In this document: positions 55,030 to 62,449 of the stretch, piece by piece
Position numbering within the stretch: position 1 is the first letter of the stretch
How the letters are laid out: each line of letters begins with the position of its first letter
Assembly (NCBI RefSeq): GCF_002954225.1
Contig: NZ_PPTH01000013.1
Location: 62,001-126,000 of the forward strand
Direction: 5' to 3'
Origin: Arthrobacter ruber
Lineage (GTDB): Bacteria; Actinomycetota; Actinomycetes; Actinomycetales; Micrococcaceae
Length of the DNA stretch: 64,000 nucleotides
Notes under the pieces: model-generated
Seen by the model: only the letters and a program-made list of their open reading frames with translations
The model's database searches: none
Told to the model about the DNA's origin: nothing
Program-made: the position numbers and the translations under genes

Positions 55030-56861
55030 GCGTCGTCCCCGTGGACGTCCGCCGCGGCGTGTCCCGCGGGCAGTGCGGTGCGGAGCCGGCTGGCCAGCAC
55101 GCGCAGGGTCTCCGCCGGCGTCTGCCGGGCCAACGGGTCGAGGAGGCGTTCGAAGGGTGCCCGCTGCCGCTGCAGGAGGGCCTCCACGCGCTTTGCGAGG
55201 TCGGAGCGGGCGATGGCGGTGAGGCGCCGGACGGCGTCGTCGCCGAAGACCGCCTCGAGCAGTTTCTGCCCTGCGATGGCGGAGGCACCGGCGATGCCGA
55301 TCTCACCGCCGGTCAGTCCACCGGTGGAGGCGAAGACCACCACCATCAGCGCGACGGCGATGCCGTTGACACCGAAGGAGAGCATGCGGGCCGTGAACCG
55401 CTTGTCGGCGCCCTCGGCCTGGACGAGCCGCAGGAGGTCCTCCTGCCAGGCACGGACCTCCCGCGCCACCTCGGCGGACACCTCGTCGGCGCGCCACGGA
55501 TCGAGCCCCTGCAGCAGCACGCTTCCTGCCGTGTCGCCACGCCACCGGCGCCGCGTCGACTCGTCCGCGCGGGCGGCCTGTTCCACGATGACGGTCTGCA
55601 GGCCGCTGCCAATTGCATCGGCCACGGTGGCAGCGGGCGCCGGCTTCCCCGTGAAGAAGGCGCTGACGCGGTCCCGTGCCCGGCCGATCCTCGATTCGAG
55701 CCCCCGCATGAACTCCCCCGTCCCCACGAAGTCCTGCCAGCGTGCGAGGACCTCGCCCCGCAGCAGCGTGCCGTCCTCCGTCGACGCCATGACGGTGGCC
55801 AGCGCTTCGCGATAGGCATTGTCCGCTGCTGCACGCAACCCGTCCCCGACCGCCTGCTCGCGGCTCGCGGCCTCGGCGATCCCGTCGACGCGGTCCGCGA
55901 GTGCCCGCATCGCCCCCTGCACCGTACGCCGCGCGATGTCGCGCCGCCCGTCGGCGTCCGCGGCGAGGGCCTGCAGCCACCGCGTGATGGGCTCGACGGC
56001 ATCCGGGGGCAGCATCCGCGCGGCGCCCAGCGGCAGTTCGGGAATGACGAAGATGGGAGCGTGCCCGAGGTTCTCCGCTGACAGCAGCGTCAGCAGGTCT
56101 CCCCTGATCTCCTCCTCGATGCCGGGCGGTACCCGGTCGAGCACGATCGCCACGAGGACGTCGCGTCGCCCTGCCTCGGCCAGCAGCTTCCAGGGCACGG
56201 CGTCGGCGTAGCGGTTGGCCGTGGTCACGAAGAGCCAGAGGTCGGCGGCCGCCAGGAGCTGCCCGGCGAGCCGTCGGTTCTCGTCCGCGATCGAGTCGAC
56301 GTCGGGGGCGTCCAGCAGTGCCAGCCCGGACGGCAGCGACGCCGTCGGACGCAGGAGCAGCGTGCCCGCTTCCCCACCCGATTCCTGCTGCTGCGCCGGC
56401 AGCCCGTCGGACGATCCCACGCCCGCCGCTGTCCCGCCGTCGTCCACGGGCCCGTCCTTCGGCTCGCCGTCGCCCGCGAGCCGGACGCGACCGAGGGAGG
56501 GCAGCACGCGGGTGTCGTCGAACCAGGGCGCATCGTCCGGGTGGTGGAGCAGGAGCGGCTGGCGCGTGGTGGGCCGGACGGCGCCCGTGACGGAGACGGG
56601 CCTGCCCACGAGGGCATTGACGAGAGTGGATTTGCCCGCACCTGTCGACCCGCCGACGACGGCGACGAGGGGCGCGTCGAGGCTGGCAAGCCGCGGCAGG
56701 ATGTAGTCGCTCAGCTGCTCGCGGGCCGCCTGCTTCGATGCACGGGCATCGACCGAGCCTGGGAGCTGCAGCGGGAAGGCGAGGTTCTCGAGAGCGCTGT
56801 TGACTTCCCGCAGCAGCGGCGGAAGCCCGCGGGCGTCGCCGGCGGAGGAGGATGGGCTCAT
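55026..56861 (-). CDS. Membrane GTPase A (dynamin-like), first of a tandem pair
   Basis: P-loop GTPase of 611 residues. P-loop GSTGAGKS (about 71-78), switch RPTTRQPLL, and G3 as LLDAPDVDSI, again DxPD; a clear G4 NKxD is not visible. Helical middle and C-terminal regions follow, with hydrophobic segments at about 490-530 (GIAVALMVVVFASTGG) and an amphipathic stretch to the C-terminus (VEALLQRQRAPFERLL). The overall plan (GTPase, helical stalk, membrane segment) resembles bacterial dynamin-like proteins. It overlaps GTPase B by 4 nt; both should be co-translated. Confidence 0.78.
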   Translation of the reverse strand: MSPSSSAGDARGLPPLLREVNSALENLAFPLQLPGSVDARASKQAAREQLSDYILPRLASLDAPLVAVVGGSTGAGKSTLVNALVGRPVSVTGAVRPTTRQPLLLHHPDDAPWFDDTRVLPSLGRVRLAGDGEPKDGPVDDGGTAAGVGSSDGLPAQQQESGGEAGTLLLRPTASLPSGLALLDAPDVDSIADENRRLAGQLLAAADLWLFVTTANRYADAVPWKLLAEAGRRDVLVAIVLDRVPPGIEEEIRGDLLTLLSAENLGHAPIFVIPELPLGAARMLPPDAVEPITRWLQALAADADGRRDIARRTVQGAMRALADRVDGIAEAASREQAVGDGLRAAADNAYREALATVMASTEDGTLLRGEVLARWQDFVGTGEFMRGLESRIGRARDRVSAFFTGKPAPAATVADAIGSGLQTVIVEQAARADESTRRRWRGDTAGSVLLQGLDPWRADEVSAEVAREVRAWQEDLLRLVQAEGADKRFTARMLSFGVNGIAVALMVVVFASTGGLTGGEIGIAGASAIAGQKLLEAVFGDDAVRRLTAIARSDLAKRVEALLQRQRAPFERLLDPLARQTPAETLRVLASRLRTALPAGHAAADVHGDDA

Positions 56862-56939
56862 GGTCCCATCATGCCAGTGCTTCCCGACGCATCAGAGATC
56901 TGCCTCGGGAGGCAGACGCCGTACCAGGCCTTAAAGCAG

Positions 56940-56974
56940 GAAGCCCCGGACATCGTGGTGATGTCCGGGACTTC
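56940..56974 (-). terminator. Rho-independent terminator after tRNA-Glu
   Basis: A 15-nt stem (one G·U pair) with a 5-nt loop begins shortly after tRNA-Glu on the minus strand, followed by CTGCTTT. It separates tRNA transcription from the GTPase genes, which start about 80 nt further down. Confidence 0.75.
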
Positions 56975-56981
56975 CCGATGG

Positions 56982-57054
56982 TGACCCCAGCGGGATTCGA
57001 ACCCGCGTTACCGCCGTGAGAGGGCAGCGTACTAGGCCGCTATACGATGGGGCC
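56982..57054 (-). tRNA. tRNA-Glu (CTC)
   Basis: Cloverleaf on the minus strand: acceptor stem GGCCCCA/TGGGGTC (one G·U), D-arm with AGCGGCCTAG, anticodon loop CTCTCAC with CTC, T-arm GGGTTCGAATCCC. A CCA triplet follows the discriminator A directly at 56981-56979. It lies 7.5 kb-scale close to gltX, its charging enzyme, with only a second tRNA and a phosphatase gene between. Confidence 0.95.
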
Positions 57055-57121
57055 AGTACTTTCCATCCTACTACTGTTCTTCTACTGCTTTTGCCATCCC
57101 GCCCGTGAGGGCGGAAGTGCG

Positions 57122-57193
57122 CTGGGGTACCAGGACTCGAACCTAGAATGTTGGTACCAGAAACCAGTGTGTTGCCAATTACACCATACCCCA
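57122..57193 (-). tRNA. tRNA-Gln (CTG)
   Basis: Cloverleaf on the minus strand: acceptor TGGGGTA/TACCCCA, D-arm GGTGTAATTGGCAACAC, anticodon loop TTCTGGT with CTG, T-arm AGGTTCGAGTCCT, discriminator G. No encoded CCA. In Actinobacteria without GlnRS this tRNA is charged with Glu by GltX and amidated by GatCAB, which suits its place beside gltX and tRNA-Glu. A short hairpin at 57099-57114 follows. Confidence 0.95.
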
Positions 57194-57262
57194 AGGGCGC
57201 TTTTCGGAGACCCGGTGGTGCTGGGTTCCGGCCGCATAACTGCTCCGCGCCGAGAAACAACT

Positions 57263-58051
57263 TTACCGGACAGGAGGCAGGAACTGCAAAACGGCCGGTA
57301 GTCCCGCTATGCGCGGCACCTCCGACGCGCCCTCGGCGAGGACGCCCGTCGTCGTTCCTGAGTCCGTTCCGCGCTCTTCCCCGCGTCCGGCGCGGTCGAG
57401 CCAGACACCCACCAGCCCGGCCGAGCAGGCCCCTTCGGCGTCCACCAGCCTGTTGTCCCCGACGTACAGCGTGCGTTCCGGCGCCGTGCCGATCAGGCGG
57501 GCACCCTCCCGGTAGATCGCGGGGTCCGGCTTGGCCACCCCTACGGTATCGATGCCGACGAGGACGGCGATGCGCTGGAGTCCCGCCCTGTCGAGCTTGG
57601 CCCGCTGATAGTCGTGCACGTTGTTGCTCACCGCACCGTAGGGGACGCCACGGGCATCGAGCGCGTCGAGCAGCGGGACGACGTCCTCGTAGGCCCGGAA
57701 GTGCTGTGGGAGCATCTGCTCGTAGGACCGCACCCACGCCTCGGCCACCCGCCCGAGGAACGGCTCCGGGGTGAACCCGGCCCGCGCGTGCCGCACGCGG
57801 TGCACGCGCTGCTCCTCGAACGTGAGCTCACCGGCGAGGAAGCGGTCGTAGTGCCGCTGCGGGTCGGTCGTGTACAGCGCCTTGTAGCGCACCCAGTCGT
57901 CGTCGCCCAGATGGCTGAGGGCCGGATCGGGGATGGCCTGCAGGGTGTGCCCCATCGCCTGCTCGAGGTCCACGAGCGTGTCGTCGATGTCGAACAGGAC
58001 GCCGTCCACGGTCCCGTCCCGCGGCGCAGGCGGTCCGGCCGGAGCGGGCAC
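57263..58051 (-). CDS. HAD-superfamily hydrolase
   Basis: Phosphatase-like protein of 262 residues. Motif I FDIDDTLVD (catalytic DxD), a helical cap (about residues 30-110), motif II VSNN, motif III lysine in VAKPDP and motif IV YVGDNRLVDAEGA. Substrate unknown. The GTG start is 3 nt after the gltX stop, so it is co-expressed with GltX. The C-terminal 45 residues (after WLDRAGRGEE) are low-complexity. Confidence 0.88.
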   Translation of the reverse strand: MPAPAGPPAPRDGTVDGVLFDIDDTLVDLEQAMGHTLQAIPDPALSHLGDDDWVRYKALYTTDPQRHYDRFLAGELTFEEQRVHRVRHARAGFTPEPFLGRVAEAWVRSYEQMLPQHFRAYEDVVPLLDALDARGVPYGAVSNNVHDYQRAKLDRAGLQRIAVLVGIDTVGVAKPDPAIYREGARLIGTAPERTLYVGDNRLVDAEGACSAGLVGVWLDRAGRGEERGTDSGTTTGVLAEGASEVPRIAGLPAVLQFLPPVR

Positions 58052-58054
58052 GGG

Positions 58055-59563
58055 TCAGCCCGCCGTCTCGCGCAGGGCCCGGAGGCGCGCCAGCGAGGAT
58101 TCGCGGCCCAGGATCACCATCGACTCGAAGAGCGGCGGGGAGATCCTGCGTCCCGAGACGGCGGTGCGGGCGGGCCCGAACGCCAGGCGCGGCTTCAGTC
58201 CGAGCGTGTCCACGAGTGCGCTCCGGAGAACGGCCTGCAGCGACTCCGCGTCCCAGGCCTCCACGCCCTCGAGGGCGTCCACCGTCGCGTCGAGCACGTC
58301 CCCGAGATTCTCCGGCAGGCCCTTGCGGGCGTCGTCGGCGATGTCCACGGCGTCGTCTGCCTTGAACAGGAAACCGAGCATCTCGGGCGCCTCGCCGAGC
58401 AGGGTGATGCGTTCCTGGATGAGCGGGGCCGCCTCGGCCACGATGCGCAGCTCCTCCTCCGTGGGCTCTCCCCCGATGATGCCGGCAGCGGCGAGGTACG
58501 GCAGCAGGCGGCTGCGGAACTCGGCGGGATCCAGGAGCCGCACATGCGTCCCGTTGATCGCCTCCGCCTTCTTGAGGTCGAACCGTGCGGGATTCGCGAG
58601 GACGTCGCGCACGTCGAACTTCTCGACGAGCTGCTCGACGGAGAAGATGTCCTCGTCCGCGGACAGGCTCCAGCCCAGCAGGGACAGGTAGTTGAGGAGC
58701 CCCTCGCGGATGAAGCCGCGCTCCCGGTGCAGGAAGAGGTTGGACTCCGGGTCCCGCTTGGAGAGCTTCTTGTTTCCCTGGCCCATCACGTAGGGAAGGT
58801 GGCCGAACAGGGGCATGTACTTCGCCACGCCGATCTCGATCAGCGCGCGGTAGAGGGCCACCTGCCGGGGTGTCGAGGACAGCAGGTCCTCGCCGCGCAG
58901 CACGTGCGTGATGCCCATCAGGGCATCGTCCACGGGGTTCACGAGCGTGTAGAGGGGCGCGCCGTTGGCCCGCACGACGGCGAAGTCCGGGACGCTGCCG
59001 GCGCGGAAGGTGATCTCGCCGCGCACGAGGTCCGTGAAGGTGATGTCCTCGTCCGGCATGCGCAGCCGCAGGACGGCGGGACGGCCCGTGGAGCGGAAGG
59101 CGTCCTTCTGCTCCTCCGTCAGCGTGCGGTCGTGGTTGTCGTAGCCCAGCTTGGGGTCGCGGCCCGCGGCACGGTGCCGTTCCTCCACCTCCTCGGGCGT
59201 GGAGAAGGACTCGTAGAGGTGGCCGGCCTCCACGAGCCGCGCGATCACGTCCTGGTAGAGCTCGCCGCGCTGCGACTGGCGGTACGGCGCGTGGGGGCCA
59301 CCCACCTCGACGCCCTCGTCCCAGTCGATGCCGAGCCACCGCATGGCCTCCAGCAGCTGCTGGTAGCTCTCCTCGCTGTCACGGGCGGCGTCGGTGTCCT
59401 CGATGCGGAAGACGAGCTTCCCGCCGGTGTGGCGTGCGTAGGCCCAGTTGAACAGGGCGGTCCGGATCAGCCCGACGTGGGGCGTACCCGTCGGGGACGG
59501 GCAGAAACGGACCCTGACGGGCGTGGCATCGGTGACGGTGGGGATCTCAGCGGCAGTAGTCAT
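58055..59563 (-). CDS. gltX: Glutamyl-tRNA synthetase
   Basis: Class I synthetase of 502 residues. The HIGH motif is PTGTPHVGL and the KMSKS motif is [10 protein letters not shown]. The Glu-specific fold and the C-terminal anticodon-binding helices (from about 330) are present. It probably charges both tRNA-Glu and, non-discriminatingly, tRNA-Gln, the genes of which lie just downstream; this last point is inference from known actinobacterial biology. The ATG has GGGAGC upstream. Confidence 0.97.
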   Translation of the reverse strand: MTTAAEIPTVTDATPVRVRFCPSPTGTPHVGLIRTALFNWAYARHTGGKLVFRIEDTDAARDSEESYQQLLEAMRWLGIDWDEGVEVGGPHAPYRQSQRGELYQDVIARLVEAGHLYESFSTPEEVEERHRAAGRDPKLGYDNHDRTLTEEQKDAFRSTGRPAVLRLRMPDEDITFTDLVRGEITFRAGSVPDFAVVRANGAPLYTLVNPVDDALMGITHVLRGEDLLSSTPRQVALYRALIEIGVAKYMPLFGHLPYVMGQGNKKLSKRDPESNLFLHRERGFIREGLLNYLSLLGWSLSADEDIFSVEQLVEKFDVRDVLANPARFDLKKAEAINGTHVRLLDPAEFRSRLLPYLAAAGIIGGEPTEEELRIVAEAAPLIQERITLLGEAPEMLGFLFKADDAVDIADDARKGLPENLGDVLDATVDALEGVEAWDAESLQAVLRSALVDTLGLKPRLAFGPARTAVSGRRISPPLFESMVILGRESSLARLRALRETAG

Positions 59564-59600
59564 GATGCTCCCAGTCTAGGTGGGACCACCCGGCCCGACC

Positions 59601-59638
59601 GCGCGCCGTCGGGCCCCGGAGGGGGCACGACGGCGCGC
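59601..59638 (-). terminator. Terminator after the fumarylacetoacetase-family gene
   Basis: Perfect 11-nt arms GCGCGCCGTCG/CGACGGCGCGC with an inner GC-rich loop, just past the stop of the FAH-family gene on the minus strand and before gltX. It could limit read-through into gltX. Confidence 0.6.
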
Positions 59639-59643
59639 ACCGG

Positions 59644-60417
59644 TCAGCGGCGTGCCGGGTTGGACAGGCGGCCGATGCCCTCGATGTCGACCTCGTAGCG
59701 CTGGCCGTCGGTGATCATCCCGACGCCGGCGGGCGTACCGGTGAGGATGATGTCCCCCGGCAGGAGGGTGAACGCCTGGGAGACGTAGGCCACGAGCTCG
59801 CGGGCACCCCAGATCATGTCGCTCGTGGAGCCGTCCTGGCGGAGGTCGCCGTCGAGCGTCCCGCGGATGGTGAGGTTCTCGGGGTCGAGGTCCGTCTCGA
59901 TCCACGGGCCGATGGGGCAGGACGTGTCGAAGCCCTTCGCGCGGGCCCACTGGTCGTCGGTCTTCTGCACATCGCGTGCCGTGAGGTCGTTGGCGCAGGT
60001 GTAACCGAAGACCACGTCGTCGACGCGCTCGAGCGGGACGTCCTTGCAGATGCGGCCGATGACCACGGCCAGCTCCGCCTCGTAGGAGATCTGGTCCGAG
60101 AAGGACGGCAGCATGATCGGATCGCCGGGGCCGATGACCGACGTGTTCGGCTTGAGGAACATCAGTGGCGCGGCCGGCGTCTCGCTGCCCATCTCCTGGA
60201 TGTGGTCGGCGTAGTTCCGGCCCACACCCACTACTTTGCTACGCGGGATGACGGGCGCGAGCAGCCGGACATCCTCGAGGGCGTGGCGGACGCCGGTCAG
60301 CTGGACGCCTCCGTAGAAGGGGTCGCCCTGGATGACGGCGACCTCCTCGCTCCCGGGAGCGCCCTCCACGACACCGAACAATGGGTCATCATTTACGACA
60401 AAGCGTGCGATTCGCAT
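59644..60417 (-). CDS. Fumarylacetoacetate hydrolase family protein
   Basis: Protein of 257 residues with the FAH C-terminal catalytic fold. Motifs: GVGRNYADHIQEMG, FLKPNTSVIGPGDPI, the metal site ISYEAELAVVIG (two Glu), GYTCANDLTARDVQ and GDIILTGTPAGVG. Such proteins hydrolyse C-C bonds of diketo acids or decarboxylate oxaloacetate; the substrate is unknown. The ATG at 60417 begins the family N-terminus MRIARF; longer upstream reading has no support. Confidence 0.92.
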   Translation of the reverse strand: MRIARFVVNDDPLFGVVEGAPGSEEVAVIQGDPFYGGVQLTGVRHALEDVRLLAPVIPRSKVVGVGRNYADHIQEMGSETPAAPLMFLKPNTSVIGPGDPIMLPSFSDQISYEAELAVVIGRICKDVPLERVDDVVFGYTCANDLTARDVQKTDDQWARAKGFDTSCPIGPWIETDLDPENLTIRGTLDGDLRQDGSTSDMIWGARELVAYVSQAFTLLPGDIILTGTPAGVGMITDGQRYEVDIEGIGRLSNPARR

Positions 60418-60491
60418 GGCGCCAAGCCTAGCCTGCGCCGATCCCGAGGCACGGGGCCCCGCCGCCTCGCCCGCGGACGGGCTTAACGCGA

Positions 60492-60531
60492 TACCGCGGG
60501 CACCCTCTCCCCAGAGAAGGTGCCCGCGGTA
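60492..60531 (-). terminator. Terminator downstream of the small secreted peptide gene
   Basis: Perfect 13-nt arms (60492-60504 and 60519-60531) with a partly paired inner TCTC/GAGA loop, lying between the peptide gene stop and the FAH-family start. It would isolate the peptide transcript as a short monocistronic RNA. Confidence 0.7.
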
Positions 60532-60598
60532 CCGGCACTGCGTCAAAACCTTCGGCCCGGCCGCGTTCCTAACGGATCGCCGTGCCCGACCGAGAGGC

Positions 60599-60739
60599 TC
60601 AGTAGGGCCAGTTGTTGACGCGGTCAGTCGAGGACACGGAGGTCTTTGTATCGGCCTTCGCGGGAGCGGCGTTGGCGGCAGCAGCCCCGCCAGTGACGAG
60701 GAGAGATGCGAGGAGGAGTGCGGAGGTGAAGCGCTTCAT
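60599..60739 (-). CDS. Small secreted peptide precursor (46 aa)
   Basis: A 46-residue open frame, too short for routine gene calling. AAAGGA lies 8-9 nt before the ATG. The product begins MKRFTSALLLASLLV (basic N-end and hydrophobic core) and has a signal-peptidase site AANA at residues 21-24. That leaves a 22-residue hydrophilic peptide ending RVNNWPY. A strong terminator follows. It is divergent from a TPR-protein gene, with 206 nt between. Position, secretion signal and short length resemble signalling-peptide genes, but no family was recognised. Confidence 0.75.
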   Translation of the reverse strand: MKRFTSALLLASLLVTGGAAAANAAPAKADTKTSVSSTDRVNNWPY

Positions 60740-60945
60740 GGTGTTGGTCCTTTGGGCTCGGTTAGACAGTGATGGAGTCCCGCCCTACTACCACGAGCGG
60801 CTCTGGAATCATCGTAAGCCACACCAGCCACTTTGGTAACACTTCTGGCGAGATATGTTCGACAATTTTCCGTCCTCTGGCTCCGGCGGCACTTGAACCA
60901 ATACTGTGAGGAGGCATTGTTCTGGGATTTCGACGAAAGGCGATC

Positions 60946-61977
60946 ATGGCACTGCAGGAATCCCGTGGTGAGCAGCTCATGATCGAACTGCAGGCTCGCG
61001 ATGCCTGGAACCAGCGTGATTACGTGAGCGCTCAGCAGTTGGCAGAACGAGCCGCAAGCGTCGCTGCAGCCTCCGATGATGAGGCCGGTTGGTGGAATGC
61101 CACGTTCCTTGTATCGGAAGCTCTGCGGAAGCAGGGGCGTATGCAACAGTCCAAGGAAATCGCCGAGCAACTCGAGATCCACCCGCTGACGCGTGAGTCA
61201 CCAGCGTTGAGCGCCAGAGCCGCAACCCTGATGTCCTTCGCACTGCAGGGCACTGGCAATCTCGCCCAAGCAGTCACCGCTGCGCGTGCAGGCGTAAGGT
61301 CCGCCCAGGAGGCACCCGGGCAGAAAAGTATCCAGATAGAAGCGCAGAACGCTCTGATCGCCGCCCTCGCCGACAGTGATCGACTCGAGGAAGCCTGGAA
61401 CGAGTGTCAAATCTTGGCCGAGCTCCTGTCGATGGAACCGCCTACCCAGACCACTGGACTTGGTCATTGGGCAATCGGCAATGTCGCATTCCTCCTCGGG
61501 CACATCGGCGAAGGTGTCTCCTATCATCAACTCGCTGCGAAACACCTGTCACCTACGAACGATCTGGACCTGTGGGCGCGATTCAACCGTGCATCGGCGT
61601 CGCTGCGGCTGACGGCGAACGTAATCGAACCCGAGACGCTCGAGTGCATTGAGCGTGCAGAACTCGCAAGCTCCATCGTGGGTGGCACCGAGCGTGACCG
61701 CCTCGAGTTGAGGCTGACACGGGCGCAATGGCTGGTTCTGACGGGGCAGTTCGAGGCGGCGATCGAGCAGTTCGGAGATGTCATCGCGCACAAGCACCTG
61801 CTCGCGACACATACCGCGGCTGAAGCGCACTTCTTCCTTGGACGCGCCCTCTCAGGACAGGGGCGGGACAGCGAGGCACGGGACAACCTCGAAGCGAGCG
61901 AGGATCTCTTCCTGCAGTCCGGGGCCCAGGAGAGGGCTGCGGTGGCAAGGTCACTGATGGACGGTATCGGTACCTGA
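60946..61977 (+). CDS. TPR-repeat protein divergent from the secreted peptide
   Basis: All-helical soluble protein of 343 residues built of TPR-like repeats (for example YVSAQQLAERAASVAAAS, MQQSKEIAEQLE, FEAAIEQFGDVIAHKH, AHFFLGRALSGQGRDSEAR). No helix-turn-helix, signal peptide or membrane segment is seen. The ATG has GAAAGG upstream. This recalls the Rap-type receptor fold of the RRNPP group, in which TPR domains bind a re-imported peptide; here a secreted-peptide gene is adjacent. The codon use and bases look less GC-rich than the surrounding genes, suggesting transfer. The receptor role is inference. Confidence 0.82.
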   Translation: MALQESRGEQLMIELQARDAWNQRDYVSAQQLAERAASVAAASDDEAGWWNATFLVSEALRKQGRMQQSKEIAEQLEIHPLTRESPALSARAATLMSFALQGTGNLAQAVTAARAGVRSAQEAPGQKSIQIEAQNALIAALADSDRLEEAWNECQILAELLSMEPPTQTTGLGHWAIGNVAFLLGHIGEGVSYHQLAAKHLSPTNDLDLWARFNRASASLRLTANVIEPETLECIERAELASSIVGGTERDRLELRLTRAQWLVLTGQFEAAIEQFGDVIAHKHLLATHTAAEAHFFLGRALSGQGRDSEARDNLEASEDLFLQSGAQERAAVARSLMDGIGT

Positions 61978-62202
61978 GCGCCGACCCGTTGGGCTCTGTT
62001 GTCAAGCGGAATTCCTCGGGTTCCGTACCGCATCCCCGCTCCGCCGATCCGGCGTAGCTTCTTGCGTAGGCCCCGATCGGCTTGGGCGTTTTCCCCCATT
62101 ACTCCCACCCCGGTCGGGGCTCCTTCATGCCTGCCGCTCCCATCAGCGCATGCCCTGCCGGCCGCCCCCTCGCGCCGCCACGGAAGTGGCCGGGCGCAGT
62201 GC

Positions 62203-62208
62203 TAATCT
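62203..62208 (+). promoter_or_regulatory. Candidate -10 hexamer upstream of the c-di-GMP gene
   Basis: TAATCT with an upstream TGC (extended -10) sits about 240 nt before the GGDEF-EAL gene and 120 nt before the small overlapping ORF. No good -35 was found. The rest of 61978-62326 shows no other feature. Confidence 0.3.
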
Positions 62209-62326
62209 TTCCCCGTCGGCGGTAGCAGGGTCCGTGCAGAACGATCCACCGCTCGACCACGTGATGGTCGACCCGTCGACGCGTCCTCAACCACTTCTTC
62301 GACGGCGGCAGCCTGGGGGTAGCGCC

Positions 62327-62449
62327 ATGACAACGGCTTCCGACCGTACAGCGGACCGAGGGGCACCGGCACTCCCCCGGCATCCGTTTGTCGCCGCACC
62401 GCTCGGCGCGCAGGCGGCAGCGGCCCGGAATGTACGCTGGGACCGATGA
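62327..62449 (+). CDS. Possible 40-residue upstream ORF coupled to the GGDEF-EAL gene
   Basis: ATG with GGGGGTAG upstream opens a 40-residue frame whose stop overlaps the next start as ATGA. The product (basic, Ala/Arg-rich, no signal) resembles nothing recognised. It may be a translated leader or be spurious; extreme GC content makes chance frames of this length common. Confidence 0.3.
   Translation: MTTASDRTADRGAPALPRHPFVAAPLGAQAAAARNVRWDR

Noticed and set aside
60736-61182. 148-codon minus-strand frame overlapping the TPR gene start and the small peptide promoter
   Set aside because: It covers the intergenic region and the antisense of the TPR gene; no ribosome site and no similarity.
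62150-62449. Longer version (99 codons) of the frame ahead of the GGDEF-EAL gene
   Set aside because: The first 59 codons have no ribosome site and would cover the probable promoter; only the last 40 codons are kept as a possible leader ORF.
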